DNA of 64,000 bases from Roseovarius nanhaiticus (lineage in GTDB: Bacteria; Pseudomonadota; Alphaproteobacteria; Rhodobacterales; Rhodobacteraceae). The position numbers and the translations under genes are program-made. Every line of letters starts with the position of its first letter. The first letter of the stretch is position 1. The stretch is taken from positions 310,001-374,000 of the forward strand of contig NZ_FTNV01000002.1 of NCBI RefSeq assembly GCF_900156535.1, read 5' to 3'. The notes beneath the pieces were generated by a model. The model searched no databases, was not told the origin of the DNA, and saw only the letters and a program-made list of their open reading frames with translations. Shown here piece after piece: positions 1-8,934 of this stretch.

Positions 1-2
1 CG

Positions 3-815
3 ACCGTCGCTGCCGGGCGCCTCATGGGGCTGGACCGCGCACAAATGCGCGCCGCCATCGGCCTTTGCGCCAGCCGCGCGGCCGGTCTGCGCTGCCAGTT
101 CGGCACGATGGGCAAGCCTTATAATGCCGGCGTCGCGGCCTCTGCCGGCGTGGAATGCGCGCAGCTTGCGGCACTGGGCATGGCGGCGCCCGATGACGGG
201 CTTTTCGGGCCGAACGGTTATCTGGCCACCCACAGCGATGCGCCGGGCGAGATTTTGGCGCCGGATGGCGCATGGCTGATCGATGACATGAAGTACAAGC
301 TGCACGCCTGCTGCCACGGCACACACGCAATGATCGAGGCACTCAAAGGCTACAAGCTGGAGGATGTGCGCGCCGTCTCCTTACGCACAAACCCCCGCTG
401 GCTGAGCGTTTGCGACATCAAGGCGCCCCGTACCGGACTGGAGGTGAAGTTCAGCTACGCCTGGCTGGCCGGGATGGCCCTGCGCGGCGATGCGACCGGA
501 AGCGACCGAACCTATACCGACGCACTGGCCGCCGATCCGGAACTGGCCGCGTTTGCAAAGGCGGTGACCGTGACCGGCGACAGCGCGCTGACCGACATGC
601 ACGCCGCGGGCGAGATCACACTGGCCGATGGCGGCACGCTTGGCTTTGAACATGATCTGGCCGCGCCAATCCCGCTAAACGTTCTGATGCAGAGCTTGCG
701 GGACAAGGCCGCCGCATTGCTGGGCGAGGAGGGGACGGCTTTGTGCGATGCGCTGGCACCAATGGACAGGATGAGCGCCCGTGCCCTTGGGGATCTGGTG
801 GAGGCCGAAGCATGA
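3..815 (+). CDS. MmgE/PrpD family protein (5' truncated by window edge)
   Basis: The reading frame is open to the left edge, so the N-terminus lies outside the window; 270 residues are visible. The piece resembles the C-terminal two thirds of the MmgE/PrpD family, which includes 2-methylcitrate dehydratase, cis-aconitate decarboxylase and related cytosolic hydro-lyases. Family-like features are the GMGKPYNAGVAASAGVECA stretch, the KYKLHACCHGTHAMIEAL stretch with conserved His/Cys residues, and a later DMHAA segment. Its stop overlaps the start of the next gene as ATGA, which implies translational coupling. The partner is a FAS1-type dehydratase-like protein, so a CoA-ester or carboxylic-acid degradation cluster is likely. 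The exact substrate cannot be told, and propionate metabolism is not supported by the neighbours. Confidence 0.85.
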   Translation, partial: TVAAGRLMGLDRAQMRAAIGLCASRAAGLRCQFGTMGKPYNAGVAASAGVECAQLAALGMAAPDDGLFGPNGYLATHSDAPGEILAPDGAWLIDDMKYKLHACCHGTHAMIEALKGYKLEDVRAVSLRTNPRWLSVCDIKAPRTGLEVKFSYAWLAGMALRGDATGSDRTYTDALAADPELAAFAKAVTVTGDSALTDMHAAGEITLADGGTLGFEHDLAAPIPLNVLMQSLRDKAAALLGEEGTALCDALAPMDRMSARALGDLVEAEA

Positions 816-1636
816 GCGACTTTTCCGACTGGATCGGCCGCAGCACAACGCGCACGGACCCGGTGGCGCCGCGCCTCTTGGCCGAGTTTCGCGCCACGCT
901 CGATGGCGTGCTGGCACCGCTCGATGTGCCGCCCGGCGTCGAATTCTGTCTCGCGCCCGATATCTGCGCGCCGGACCTCTTAGGCCGTGACGGTCATCCG
1001 CGCACGGGCCTCTACCTGCCGGACCTGCCCCTGCCCCGCCGGATGTGGGCGGGTGGCCGGATCATGCGGCACGCTCCGCTGGCCGAGGGCGACGTGGTCA
1101 CGCGCGTCTCGACCATCGAGGATGTGACCTTCAAGACGGGGCGGAGCGGGCAACTGGGCTTCGTCACCGTGCGCCACCTCTATAAGACCGAAGGCGAGAC
1201 ACGGATCGACGAGCGGCAGGATATCGTCTATCGCGAGGATCCCGCCCCCGGCGCCCCCGCACCCATCCTGCCCGAAGCCGATCCCTGGCCCGAGGCCACC
1301 GCATGGGATGTTACCACAACGCCGACGCTCCTTTTTCGCTACTCGGCCCTCACCTTCAATGGCCACCGCATCCATTACGATGCGCCCTACGCGCGCGCGG
1401 TCGAGGGATATGACGGCCTTGTCGTGCATGGCCCCATGCAGGCAATCTGGATGCAGAACCTTGCCTCCACAGTGATGGGTCATGCGCCCGCGCGCTTCGA
1501 CTATCGCGGAACCGCGCCATTGATCTGCGGCGAGCCTGTGCGCGTCGAGGCAATATCCGAACCGACGGGTCTTGCGCTTCGGGTGCGCCGTTTGTCCAAT
1601 AATACAATCACAATGCAGGCGCGCGCGACGGCCTGA
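812..1636 (+). CDS. FAS1-like dehydratase / mesaconyl-C4-CoA hydratase-like protein
   Basis: The 274-residue product resembles the MaoC/HTD2-like hot-dog hydratases described as FAS1-like dehydratase, itaconyl-CoA hydratase or mesaconyl-C4-CoA hydratase. Typical features are the N-terminal half with LPLPRRMWAGGRI and the C-terminal hot-dog half with FRYSALTFNGHRIHYDAPYA, where the N-H-R-I-H-Y-D segment carries the usual catalytic-type His and Asp. The ATG at 812 overlaps the upstream stop by four bases and was chosen over an in-frame upstream start inside the previous gene. Such enzymes hydrate or dehydrate branched C4-C5 acyl-CoAs. Pairing with an MmgE/PrpD protein suggests a short acyl-CoA catabolic operon whose other genes lie to the left. 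The family call is firm; the substrate is inference. Confidence 0.82.
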   Translation: MSDFSDWIGRSTTRTDPVAPRLLAEFRATLDGVLAPLDVPPGVEFCLAPDICAPDLLGRDGHPRTGLYLPDLPLPRRMWAGGRIMRHAPLAEGDVVTRVSTIEDVTFKTGRSGQLGFVTVRHLYKTEGETRIDERQDIVYREDPAPGAPAPILPEADPWPEATAWDVTTTPTLLFRYSALTFNGHRIHYDAPYARAVEGYDGLVVHGPMQAIWMQNLASTVMGHAPARFDYRGTAPLICGEPVRVEAISEPTGLALRVRRLSNNTITMQARATA

Positions 1637-1682
1637 CACAGGCATCCGGTCACTTCCTGCAATCGCAGCAGTCACTTTTGCG

Positions 1683-1695
1683 AATGATTATCATT
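1683..1695. promoter_or_regulatory. Fur-family operator (perfect 6-1-6 inverted repeat)
   Basis: AATGATTATCATT is a perfect 6-1-6 palindrome identical in form to the core of the classical Fur box. It lies 61 bases before the sitA ATG. In alphaproteobacteria the Fur homologue Mur represses sitABCD in response to manganese, so Mur or Fur is the likely binder. AT-rich DNA follows, but no confident -35/-10 pair was found. Confidence 0.7.
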
Positions 1696-1756
1696 TTACT
1701 TGCATCTTGCGAGTGCGTCGCATTTACACTACCCCGTATTTAACGATGAGGACGCC

Positions 1757-2659
1757 ATGACTTCGAAACTCACGACATCCCTGCGCGCCGCTCTGTTGCT
1801 GACGGCTGCATTTCATTTCTCGCCCGCCGCTGCGGACGACGATCCGCTGAAAGTCGTCACGACTTTCACCATCCTTCAGGACATGGCCGCCAATGTTGCG
1901 GGGGATGCCGCCGAGATCGTCTCGATCACCAAACCGGGCGCGGAAATTCACGGCTATCAGCCCACTCCGCAGGATATCGTGCGCGCCTCGGATGCAGATC
2001 TGATCCTCTACAACGGTCTCAATCTCGAGCTTTGGTTCGAGCAGTTCCTCGCCAATCTTGGCGATATCCCCTCTGCAACGCTGAGTGACGGGATAGACCC
2101 CATTTCGATCTCGTCCGGCAGTTACGAAGGCAAGGCCAATCCGCACGCATGGATGGGTCTCGACAATGCGATGGTCTATGTCGACAATATCGCCGCCGCC
2201 TTGGCAGAGCATGATCCAGCCAATGCCGAGACCTATGCCACCAACGCCGAAGACTACAAATCCCGCATCCGCGGCGCCGTCGCCCCTCTGCGCGAGCGTA
2301 TTCAGGCCATCCCCGAAGAGGGCCGCTGGCTGGTGACCTGCGAGGGCGCATTCAGCTATCTCGCCCGTGATTTCGGGCTGAAGGAGCTTTATCTCTGGCC
2401 GATGAACGCCGATCAGGTTGGCACGCCCCAGCAGGTGCGCCGCGTCATCGACGGTGTACGCGACCAAGGCATCCCCGTCGTTTTTTGCGAAAGCACCGTC
2501 AATACCGACCCGGCCAAGCAGGTGGCACGAGAGACAGGCGCGCTATATGGAGGTGTGCTCTACGTCGACAGTCTAAGCGGTCCCGATGGCCCCGTGCCGA
2601 CATATATCGACCTTCTGCGCGTCGACGCCGAGACAATCGCAAATGCGCTCGAACGGTGA
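1757..2659 (+). CDS. sitA: Mn/Fe ABC transporter, periplasmic binding protein
   Basis: This 300-residue cluster A-I metal-binding protein has a Sec signal peptide (residues 1-26, ending SPAAA-DD). The metal ligands expected for Mn/Fe binders are visible: His65 (GAEIHGY), His130 (NPHAW), Glu196 (TCEGAFSY) and Asp271 (YVDSLS). The His-His-Glu-Asp set, with no His-rich loop, favours the SitA/PsaA Mn/Fe class over ZnuA. The ATG at 1757 was chosen because it starts a clean signal peptide; a start further upstream would add residues encoded in the promoter. It is the first gene of a four-gene transporter operon behind a Fur-type palindrome, so metal-dependent repression is expected. Confidence 0.93.
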   Translation: MTSKLTTSLRAALLLTAAFHFSPAAADDDPLKVVTTFTILQDMAANVAGDAAEIVSITKPGAEIHGYQPTPQDIVRASDADLILYNGLNLELWFEQFLANLGDIPSATLSDGIDPISISSGSYEGKANPHAWMGLDNAMVYVDNIAAALAEHDPANAETYATNAEDYKSRIRGAVAPLRERIQAIPEEGRWLVTCEGAFSYLARDFGLKELYLWPMNADQVGTPQQVRRVIDGVRDQGIPVVFCESTVNTDPAKQVARETGALYGGVLYVDSLSGPDGPVPTYIDLLRVDAETIANALER

Positions 2660-2689
2660 GACGCCAACATTGAAACGCCAAGGAAGTCT

Positions 2690-3592
2690 ATGACGCCCCA
2701 GCCAAGCACCACGCCGGAAACCGAGGCTATGGACGGCATCACCGCCACCGGCGTCACAGTCACCTATCGCAACGGACACACTGCGCTGCGGGATGCGACA
2801 TTCCAGATCCCGCGCGGCACGATCACCGCACTTGTCGGCGTCAACGGCGCCGGGAAATCCACGCTTTTCAAGGCCATCATGGGCTTCGTCCCCGCCGCCA
2901 GCGGCGAGATTCGCCTGCTGGGCAAGTCGGTGAAGGAGGCGCTGGCGCAAAACCTCGTGGCTTATGTGCCGCAATCCGAAGAGGTCGACTGGGCCTTCCC
3001 CGTGCTGGTCGAGGATGTGGTGATGATGGGGCGCTACGGCCATATGGGTTTTTTGCGCCGCCCCCGCGCCGCCGACCGCGCCGCCGTGGATCAGGCGCTG
3101 GCCCGCGTTGGCATGGCCGAGTATCGCCACCGCCAGATCGGCGAGCTGTCGGGCGGCCAACGCAAGCGCGTCTTTCTCGCCCGCAGCCTTGCGCAGGACG
3201 GCCAGGTCATCCTGCTGGACGAGCCATTCACCGGCGTCGACGTCAAGACCGAGGAGCAGATCATCGCCCTCCTGCGCGAACTGCGCGACGAGGGCCGGGT
3301 GATGTTGGTTTCGACCCATAATCTGGGGTCGGTGCCGGAATTCTGCGATCGTACGGTTCTCGTCAAAGGCACCGTGCTGGCCTACGGGCCGACCGAAGAG
3401 GTCTTTACCCGCGACACACTGGAAGAGGCATTCGGCGGCGTCCTGCGCCACTTCACGCTGGGCGGCCAAGACCTGCACGACGATGATGACCCGCGCGAAT
3501 TGCGCATCATCACCGATGACGAACGCCCTTTCGTCCACTATGGCGAGCGCCGGAAAAAGCCGAAAGCGGCCAAGCCGGAGAACGCCGAATGA
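2690..3592 (+). CDS. sitB: Mn/Fe ABC transporter, ATPase
   Basis: The 300-residue ATPase powers metal import together with the SitC/SitD permeases. Walker A is GVNGAGKST, the signature is LSGGQRKR, Walker B is VILLDEP, and the switch His lies in VSTHN. The Q-loop region reads [12 protein letters not shown], typical of Mn/Fe SitB/MntB-type ATPases. A charged C-terminal tail (about residues 255-300, rich in Asp, Arg and Lys) extends past the core domain. AGGAA lies six bases before the ATG. The gene follows sitA by 30 bases and overlaps sitC by ATGA. Confidence 0.93.
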   Translation: MTPQPSTTPETEAMDGITATGVTVTYRNGHTALRDATFQIPRGTITALVGVNGAGKSTLFKAIMGFVPAASGEIRLLGKSVKEALAQNLVAYVPQSEEVDWAFPVLVEDVVMMGRYGHMGFLRRPRAADRAAVDQALARVGMAEYRHRQIGELSGGQRKRVFLARSLAQDGQVILLDEPFTGVDVKTEEQIIALLRELRDEGRVMLVSTHNLGSVPEFCDRTVLVKGTVLAYGPTEEVFTRDTLEEAFGGVLRHFTLGGQDLHDDDDPRELRIITDDERPFVHYGERRKKPKAAKPENAE

Positions 3593-4452
3593 TCAGTGTC
3601 CTGCTAGAGCCCTTTGGCTACAGCTATATGTTCAACGCCATGTGGGTGTCGGCGCTGACGGGCGGCGTTTGCGCGTTTCTTTCGTGCTATCTCATGCTCA
3701 AGGGCTGGTCCCTGATCGGCGACGCGCTCAGCCATTCGGTCGTGCCGGGCGTCGCGGGCGCCTACATGCTGGGTCTACCTTTTGCATTGGGTGCGTTCTT
3801 GGCGGGCGGACTGGCGGCGGGGGCGATGCTGCTGCTGTCGGGGCGCTCGGGCCTGAAAATTGACGTGATCATCGGTATCATCTTTACCTCCTTCTTTGGC
3901 CTCGGCCTTTTCATGGTGTCGCTCTCGCCCATGTCGGTCAGCATCCAGACGATCATCATGGGCAACATCCTGGCCATCACGCCCGAGGATACGCTGCAAC
4001 TCGCCATCATCGGCTTTGTCGCGCTGGCGGTCCTCCTCGCCAAGTGGAAAGACCTCATGGTCGTCTTCTTTGAAGAGAACCATGCGCGCACCATCGGCCT
4101 GCGCCCGGAATTGCTGAAGGCCGTCTTTTTCATGCTGCTCTCGGCCGCCGTTGTCGCGGCGATGATCACCGTCGGCGCGTTTCTGGTGATCGCGTTGGTG
4201 GTCACGCCCGGCGCCACGGCCTATCTGCTCTGCGACCGCTTTCCGCGCCTCATTATCGTCTCGGTCCTCATCGGCACGCTCACCAGTTTTGCGGGGGCCT
4301 ATATCAGCTACTTCCTCGACGGCGCGACGGGCGGCATCATCGTGGTACTGCAAACGGTGATTTTCCTCATCGCCTTCTACCTCGCGCCCAAGCATGGCAT
4401 GCTGGCCGCCCGTCGCAAGGCAATGCTTGCGACAAGCGAGGCGCGATCATGA
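3589..4452 (+). CDS. sitC: Mn/Fe ABC transporter, permease subunit 1
   Basis: The 287-residue ABC-3 family inner-membrane permease has about eight hydrophobic segments. The conserved [20 protein letters not shown] motif near residues 40-60 is typical of zinc/manganese/iron permeases of this class. Its start overlaps the end of sitB (ATGA) and its end overlaps sitD (ATGA), so all three are translationally coupled. It should pair with SitD as a heterodimeric channel for metal released by SitA. Confidence 0.92.
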   Translation: MISVLLEPFGYSYMFNAMWVSALTGGVCAFLSCYLMLKGWSLIGDALSHSVVPGVAGAYMLGLPFALGAFLAGGLAAGAMLLLSGRSGLKIDVIIGIIFTSFFGLGLFMVSLSPMSVSIQTIIMGNILAITPEDTLQLAIIGFVALAVLLAKWKDLMVVFFEENHARTIGLRPELLKAVFFMLLSAAVVAAMITVGAFLVIALVVTPGATAYLLCDRFPRLIIVSVLIGTLTSFAGAYISYFLDGATGGIIVVLQTVIFLIAFYLAPKHGMLAARRKAMLATSEARS

Positions 4453-5294
4453 TCGAGCAGCTCCTCCTGCCCTTCCAGTTTCCCTTCATGCAGAACGCCT
4501 TCTGGATCGCGCTGCTGGTGGCGCCGCCGACGGCACTGCTATCGTGCTTCATGGTGCTAAAGGGCTGGGCGCTGATGGGCGACGCGGTCAGCCACGCGAC
4601 GCTGCCGGGCATCGTTCTGGCGTGGATGCTGGGCCTGCCGCTGATCACGGGCGCCTTTGCCGCGGGCATGGCCTGCGCGCTGGCGACGGGCTATCTGTCC
4701 TATAACAGCCGGGTCAAGGAGGACACGGTGATGGGCGTCGTCTTCTCGGGCATGTTCGGCCTCGGGATCGTGATGTACACCTCGATCAGCACGAACGAGC
4801 ATCTTGACCACATCCTCTTCGGCAACATGCTGGGCGTCGGCGCGCGCGACCTGTGGACCTCGGGCCTCATCGCCCTCGTCGTCACCGGGCTGCTGGCTCT
4901 CAAATGGCGCGACCTTCTGCTTCATGCCTTCGATCCCGCGCAGGCCAAGGCATCGGGGCTGCGCACCGGCCTGTTGCATTACGGCCTGCTCACCGCGCTC
5001 TCGCTTTGCATCGTGGCCACGCTTAGCTCGGTGGGCCTGATCCTCGCGGTTGCCCTCCTCGTCACGCCGGGCGCCATCGCGTTCCTGCTGGTGCGCAGTT
5101 TCGGCGCGATGCTGATCACCTCGGTGCTGGTCTGCGCGGCGTCGATGGTGGGCGGCACTTACGCCAGCTTCTTCCTCGATTCAGCCCCCGCCGCGACGAT
5201 CGTGCTGATCCTGACGGCCATCTTCATCGCCGCCTTCCTGCGCCGCATCGCGATCACGCGCCGCACCTCGCGCATGCAAGCGCGGCAGGTCTAG
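4449..5294 (+). CDS. sitD: Mn/Fe ABC transporter, permease subunit 2
   Basis: This 281-residue ABC-3 permease is paralogous to SitC. It carries MGDAVSHATLPGIVLAWMLG near the N-terminus and about eight membrane segments, and ends in a basic tail (RRIAITRRTSRMQARQV). It is the last gene of the sit operon. Its stop is followed after one base by a dispersed intergenic motif described separately; no classical terminator was seen before the convergent gene. Confidence 0.92.
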   Translation: MIEQLLLPFQFPFMQNAFWIALLVAPPTALLSCFMVLKGWALMGDAVSHATLPGIVLAWMLGLPLITGAFAAGMACALATGYLSYNSRVKEDTVMGVVFSGMFGLGIVMYTSISTNEHLDHILFGNMLGVGARDLWTSGLIALVVTGLLALKWRDLLLHAFDPAQAKASGLRTGLLHYGLLTALSLCIVATLSSVGLILAVALLVTPGAIAFLLVRSFGAMLITSVLVCAASMVGGTYASFFLDSAPAATIVLILTAIFIAAFLRRIAITRRTSRMQARQV

Positions 5295-5295
5295 G

Positions 5296-5318
5296 CTTTC
5301 ATTGTTCTGAAAATACTC
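5296..5318 (+). repeat. Dispersed intergenic motif, copy A
   Basis: CTTTCATTGTTC, then TG, then AAAATACTC. It lies directly after the sitD stop, in the gap between two convergent genes. Near-identical copies occur at 50467-50489 (opposite strand) and 56144-56167. It shows no terminator-like stem and is not inside a gene. Confidence 0.7.
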
Positions 5319-5349
5319 AAGTCCGCGGCCAGCCATAGGGCGCCGCGCT

Positions 5350-6399
5350 CTAATCGAACGTGCCCGCCACCCGGCCAAGCAGCATGAAGGCCCGCGCCGT
5401 GCGCGTGTCCGACAGATCCGAGATGTCGCTGTCCGTCGCATCATCCGCAAAGCTCGAAAACATCTGATCGAAGCGCCGCAGGAAATGGTGCGCGGCGTCG
5501 CGAAAGATCGGATCGTTCTTCATCCGCGCCGCCGCCAGCGCCAACGACGAGCGGTCGCGGATCCCGCCCAGCGCGGCAATCGCGCGACCCCGCGCGCCGC
5601 CCGCGAAGTTGCGCCACGTTTCCGGGCGAGCCATATCGGGACGCAGATCATCCATATAGATGCCGTCCTGGCTGAGCAGCGTCAGCACGTCCTGCGCCGC
5701 CTGGATCAGCTGCGCCGTGGGGCGGTCCTTCAGCGCGCGGCGCAGAGCGGCAAAACCTTCTTTATCCTCGGCCGTCTCGGGGAAGTTCAGCGCGCGGATA
5801 AAGTCGCTGCGCTCCAGCGGGGGCCGCATATCTTCGGCCTGCGTGCCGAGGGGCAGCGCGGTCTGCGCCTCATCGGAGGGCGCGGCAGGCGCTGGCGCCG
5901 GGGCGCGGCGCACGGGCGCAGGATTGGCCATGGGCCGGATCGACGAAAATGTGGCCAGCGCGGTCTCGGTCTTGCGCTGCGCCGCCGCGATCTCGTCCAG
6001 CTTGCGCGCGACGCTGACCTGACTGTTCGCGGGCGCCGCGAGCGTTTGGCTCTGGGTGATATAGGCCTGCCGGATGGCGTCGATTGCGGCGTGAAGGCGC
6101 GCGCTCTCCTCTCGCATGACGCGTGCGGTGCGCGCCGCGGTCGCGGCGACCCAGATCATCGCGACCGGCAGGAAAATGACCAGCGCAATTACCAGAAAGC
6201 CCAGCGCGCCGTCGGTCCCCGCCATCCCGAAGACGGCAAAGACCACCGCCGTCAGAACCAGCCATGCTGCGGACAGCACCAGCGCCGCCCTCTCCGGCCC
6301 CGACAGGCCCTGTGCGGGGGCGGGCGACGGCCTTGGCGTGCGGTCCTGCGCCGGTTTCGGCGTCTGTCCGGGCCGCGAGGCGTGGCTGGAGGGGGGCAT
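5350..6399 (-). CDS. Hypothetical membrane protein with coiled coil
   Basis: The 349-residue product is not recognised as a named family. A Pro-rich cytoplasmic N-terminus (residues 1-35) is followed by two adjacent membrane segments (about 37-57 and 64-85). A charged, probably coiled-coil region (about 88-150) comes next, then a Pro/Ala-rich linker, then a soluble C-terminal domain of about 150 residues (from PPLERSDFIRALNFP to the end). This resembles conserved roseobacter hypothetical proteins with the same layout. It sits downstream of greA on the same strand with a 13-base gap, so the two may be co-transcribed. No catalytic motif is visible. Confidence 0.8.
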   Translation of the reverse strand: MPPSSHASRPGQTPKPAQDRTPRPSPAPAQGLSGPERAALVLSAAWLVLTAVVFAVFGMAGTDGALGFLVIALVIFLPVAMIWVAATAARTARVMREESARLHAAIDAIRQAYITQSQTLAAPANSQVSVARKLDEIAAAQRKTETALATFSSIRPMANPAPVRRAPAPAPAAPSDEAQTALPLGTQAEDMRPPLERSDFIRALNFPETAEDKEGFAALRRALKDRPTAQLIQAAQDVLTLLSQDGIYMDDLRPDMARPETWRNFAGGARGRAIAALGGIRDRSSLALAAARMKNDPIFRDAAHHFLRRFDQMFSSFADDATDSDISDLSDTRTARAFMLLGRVAGTFD

Positions 6400-6412
6400 G
6401 CGCTGCGCCTTT

Positions 6413-6883
6413 TCAGATATACTGGATCTTCAGCACTTCATAGGCACGGTCGCCGCCAGGCGTGCGCACCTCGACGCTGTCGCCCTCATCCTTGCCAATC
6501 AGAGCACGGGCAATGGGCGATTTGATGTTGAGAAGACCCTTTTCGATATTGGCCTCATGCTCGCCCACGATCTGCCAGGTCTTTTCCTCGTCCGTATCCT
6601 CGTCGACCAGCGTGACGGTCGCGCCGAACTTGATCGGACCCGACAGCTTTTTGGGGTCGATCACCTCCGACAGGCCCAGCGCGCCCTCCAGCTCCTTGAT
6701 GCGGCCCTCGATGAAGCTCTGCTTTTCGCGGGCGGAGTGGTATTCGGCGTTTTCCGACAGATCGCCATGCTCGCGCGCCTCCGCGATGGCGCGGATGATT
6801 GCCGGACGCTCAACCGATTTCAGCTGCTTCAGCTCGGCATTCAGCGCGTCGTATCCGGCGCGTGTCATCGGTAGTTTATCCAT
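6413..6883 (-). CDS. greA: Transcription elongation factor GreA
   Basis: The 156-residue protein has full GreA length. The N-terminal coiled coil carries the acidic tip motif [19 protein letters not shown], whose Asp and Glu reach into the RNA polymerase secondary channel to stimulate cleavage of backtracked RNA. The C-terminal FKBP-like domain ends [15 protein letters not shown]. The start ATG at 6883 gives [18 protein letters not shown], the family N-terminus; upstream in-frame codons only add non-family residues. A second, divergent Gre-type gene lies at 54294. Confidence 0.96.
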   Translation of the reverse strand: MDKLPMTRAGYDALNAELKQLKSVERPAIIRAIAEAREHGDLSENAEYHSAREKQSFIEGRIKELEGALGLSEVIDPKKLSGPIKFGATVTLVDEDTDEEKTWQIVGEHEANIEKGLLNIKSPIARALIGKDEGDSVEVRTPGGDRAYEVLKIQYI

Positions 6884-7062
6884 GGAAATCCCCCAAACCG
6901 GCGATGCGAGCATTCCCGCATCGGCCTTTTCTTGTCTTTCGTGCCGCCCGAGGATGGCCCGAGCATGCGCGGCTTTGCAATAGGGCATCGGGGGGTCGCG
7001 CGCAATCGCGCCGCAACAGCGGCGAAATGCCGTTTTGCACCCCGCAAGGCGTCGTGTTTGAA

Positions 7063-7091
7063 TTGACGCGCCCCGGCCCGCCGCGCTAGCA
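7063..7091 (+). promoter_or_regulatory. Putative promoter of the ETF-QO gene
   Basis: TTGACG (7063-7068) and CTAGCA (7086-7091) are separated by 17 bases, 50 bases before the ATG. The -35 matches consensus well and the -10 moderately. It lies in the divergent greA/ETF-QO intergenic region of about 260 bases, which shows no other gene. Confidence 0.45.
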
Positions 7092-7141
7092 ACGTGCGAC
7101 CGGAAATTGCCCCATTGGGGCGCCCAGTGAAAGGATGCTTC

Positions 7142-8800
7142 ATGGCCGATCAGGCGCGCGAGACGATGGAATATGACGTTGTGATCGTCGGGGCCGGGCC
7201 GGCGGGCCTGTCGGCGGCGATCCGGCTCAAGCAACTGGACGCGGATCTGGACGTTGTCGTTCTGGAAAAGGGCAGCGAAGTAGGCGCGCATATCCTGTCA
7301 GGCGCAGTGTTGGACCCTGTGGGGCTGAACCGCCTCATCCCCGACTGGAAGGAAAAAGGCGCGCCGCTGAACGTGCCGGTCAAGGACGACAATTTCTATC
7401 TGCTGGGCGAAGGCGGCCAGGTGCGCATCCCCAATTTCCCCATGCCGCCGCTGATGAATAACCACGGCAACTATATTGCCTCGATGGGCAATGTCTGCCG
7501 CTGGATGGCCGAACAGGCCGAAGAGCTGGGCGTCGAGGTCTTTCCCGGCATGTCCTGCTCGGAGCTGGTCTATGCCGAGGATGGCGGCATCAAGGGCGTC
7601 GTCGCCGGCGAATTCGGGCGCAATCCCGACGGCACCGAAGGCCCCAACTATGAGCCGGGGATGGAGCTGCACGGCAAATACGTCTTTCTCGGCGAGGGCG
7701 TGCGCGGATCGCTGTCCAAGCAGGTGATCGCCAAGTTCGATCTGGCAGACGGGCACGAGCCGCAGAAATACGGCCTCGGCATGAAGGAAATCTGGGAGAT
7801 TGACCCCGACAAGCATAGCGAGGGCAGCGTCACGCACACGATGGGCTGGCCCCTGGGCAAGAATGCCGGCGGCGGGTCGTTCATCTATCACCTTGAAAAC
7901 AATCAGGTTTATGTCGGCTTTGTCGTTCACCTGAACTACAAGAACCCGCATCTTTACCCCTATATGGAGTTCCAGCGGTTCAAGCATCATCCGATGGTGG
8001 CCGAGCTCTTGAAGGGCGGCAAGCGTGTGGCCTACGGCGCCCGCGCCATCAGTGAGGGCGGCTATCAGTCCATGCCCAAGATGGTCGCGCCCGGCGTTGC
8101 CCTGCTGGGCTGCTCGGTCGGGATGGTCAACGTGCCACGCATCAAGGGCAACCATAATGCGATGCTCTCGGGTATGGCCGCCGCCGAGGCCGCCTATGCG
8201 GCCATCAAGGACGGGCGTAGCGGTGATGAGCTGTCGGACTATGAGGCCGAGGTGCGCAATGGCGATATCGGCGAAGACCTGAAAAAGGTGCGCAACGTCA
8301 AACCGCTCTGGTCCAAGCATGGATTGACCGCTTCGCTGACGCTGGGCGGCCTCGATATGTGGACCAACTCCTTGGGCAAGCTCAGCTTTTCCATTCTCGG
8401 CACGCTCAAGCACGGCAAGAGCGACGCCGAGGCGACCGAGCCTGCGGACAAGCACAAGAAGCTGGAATATCCCAAGCCGGATGGCACGCTCAGCTTTGAC
8501 CGGCTGACCAATGTCAGCTTTTCGATGACCAACCACGAGGAAAACCAGCCCGCGCATCTGAAACTCAAGGATGCCAGCATCCCGGTGGACGTGAATCTGC
8601 CGAAATATGCAGGGCCTTCCGCGCGTTACTGCCCGGCGGGCGTCTATGAATTCGTCGAGGAGGACGGCAAGGCGCCGCGCTTCCAGATCAATTTCCAGAA
8701 CTGCGTGCATTGCAAGACCTGCGACATCAAGGATCCGTCGCAGAATATCGTCTGGACCACGCCTCAAGGCGGCGATGGCCCGAACTATCCCAACATGTAG
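7142..8800 (+). CDS. Electron transfer flavoprotein-ubiquinone oxidoreductase
   Basis: The 552-residue protein is a full-length homologue of mitochondrial ETF dehydrogenase. It takes electrons from ETF, fed by acyl-CoA and amino-acid dehydrogenases, and passes them to ubiquinone at the inner membrane. The N-terminal FAD-binding site is [17 protein letters not shown] (about residues 12-28). The C-terminal ferredoxin-like segment has the 4Fe-4S cysteines in YCPAGVYEF and [16 protein letters not shown]. The membrane-associated middle region contains [18 protein letters not shown]. The start ATG follows AAAGGA. It probably stands alone: a GC-rich hairpin follows and the next gene begins about 135 bases later. 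Confidence 0.96.
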   Translation: MADQARETMEYDVVIVGAGPAGLSAAIRLKQLDADLDVVVLEKGSEVGAHILSGAVLDPVGLNRLIPDWKEKGAPLNVPVKDDNFYLLGEGGQVRIPNFPMPPLMNNHGNYIASMGNVCRWMAEQAEELGVEVFPGMSCSELVYAEDGGIKGVVAGEFGRNPDGTEGPNYEPGMELHGKYVFLGEGVRGSLSKQVIAKFDLADGHEPQKYGLGMKEIWEIDPDKHSEGSVTHTMGWPLGKNAGGGSFIYHLENNQVYVGFVVHLNYKNPHLYPYMEFQRFKHHPMVAELLKGGKRVAYGARAISEGGYQSMPKMVAPGVALLGCSVGMVNVPRIKGNHNAMLSGMAAAEAAYAAIKDGRSGDELSDYEAEVRNGDIGEDLKKVRNVKPLWSKHGLTASLTLGGLDMWTNSLGKLSFSILGTLKHGKSDAEATEPADKHKKLEYPKPDGTLSFDRLTNVSFSMTNHEENQPAHLKLKDASIPVDVNLPKYAGPSARYCPAGVYEFVEEDGKAPRFQINFQNCVHCKTCDIKDPSQNIVWTTPQGGDGPNYPNM

Positions 8801-8834
8801 GCAGATCGGGCGCCTTCACACGCAGAAGTCATAG

Positions 8835-8863
8835 GCGGGCCCGCGCGGATAGCGCGGGCCCGC
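8835..8863. terminator. GC-rich hairpin after ETF-QO
   Basis: GCGGGCCCGCGC and GCGCGGGCCCGC form a perfect 12-bp stem with a GGATA loop, 35 bases past the stop. There is no T-tract after it, so it may work as an mRNA-end hairpin rather than as a strong intrinsic terminator. Confidence 0.5.
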
Positions 8864-8934
8864 ATTGCCCTGAGGGCGGCGCCGCATTACGTTGCCCCCA
8901 ACAGCCGATTGACATCAATGCAAAGGCAGCGCGC

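Noticed and set aside
7298-8767. 489-codon open frame on the minus strand inside ETF-QO
   Set aside because: It is fully contained in a certain gene and encodes a composition-driven sequence without domains.
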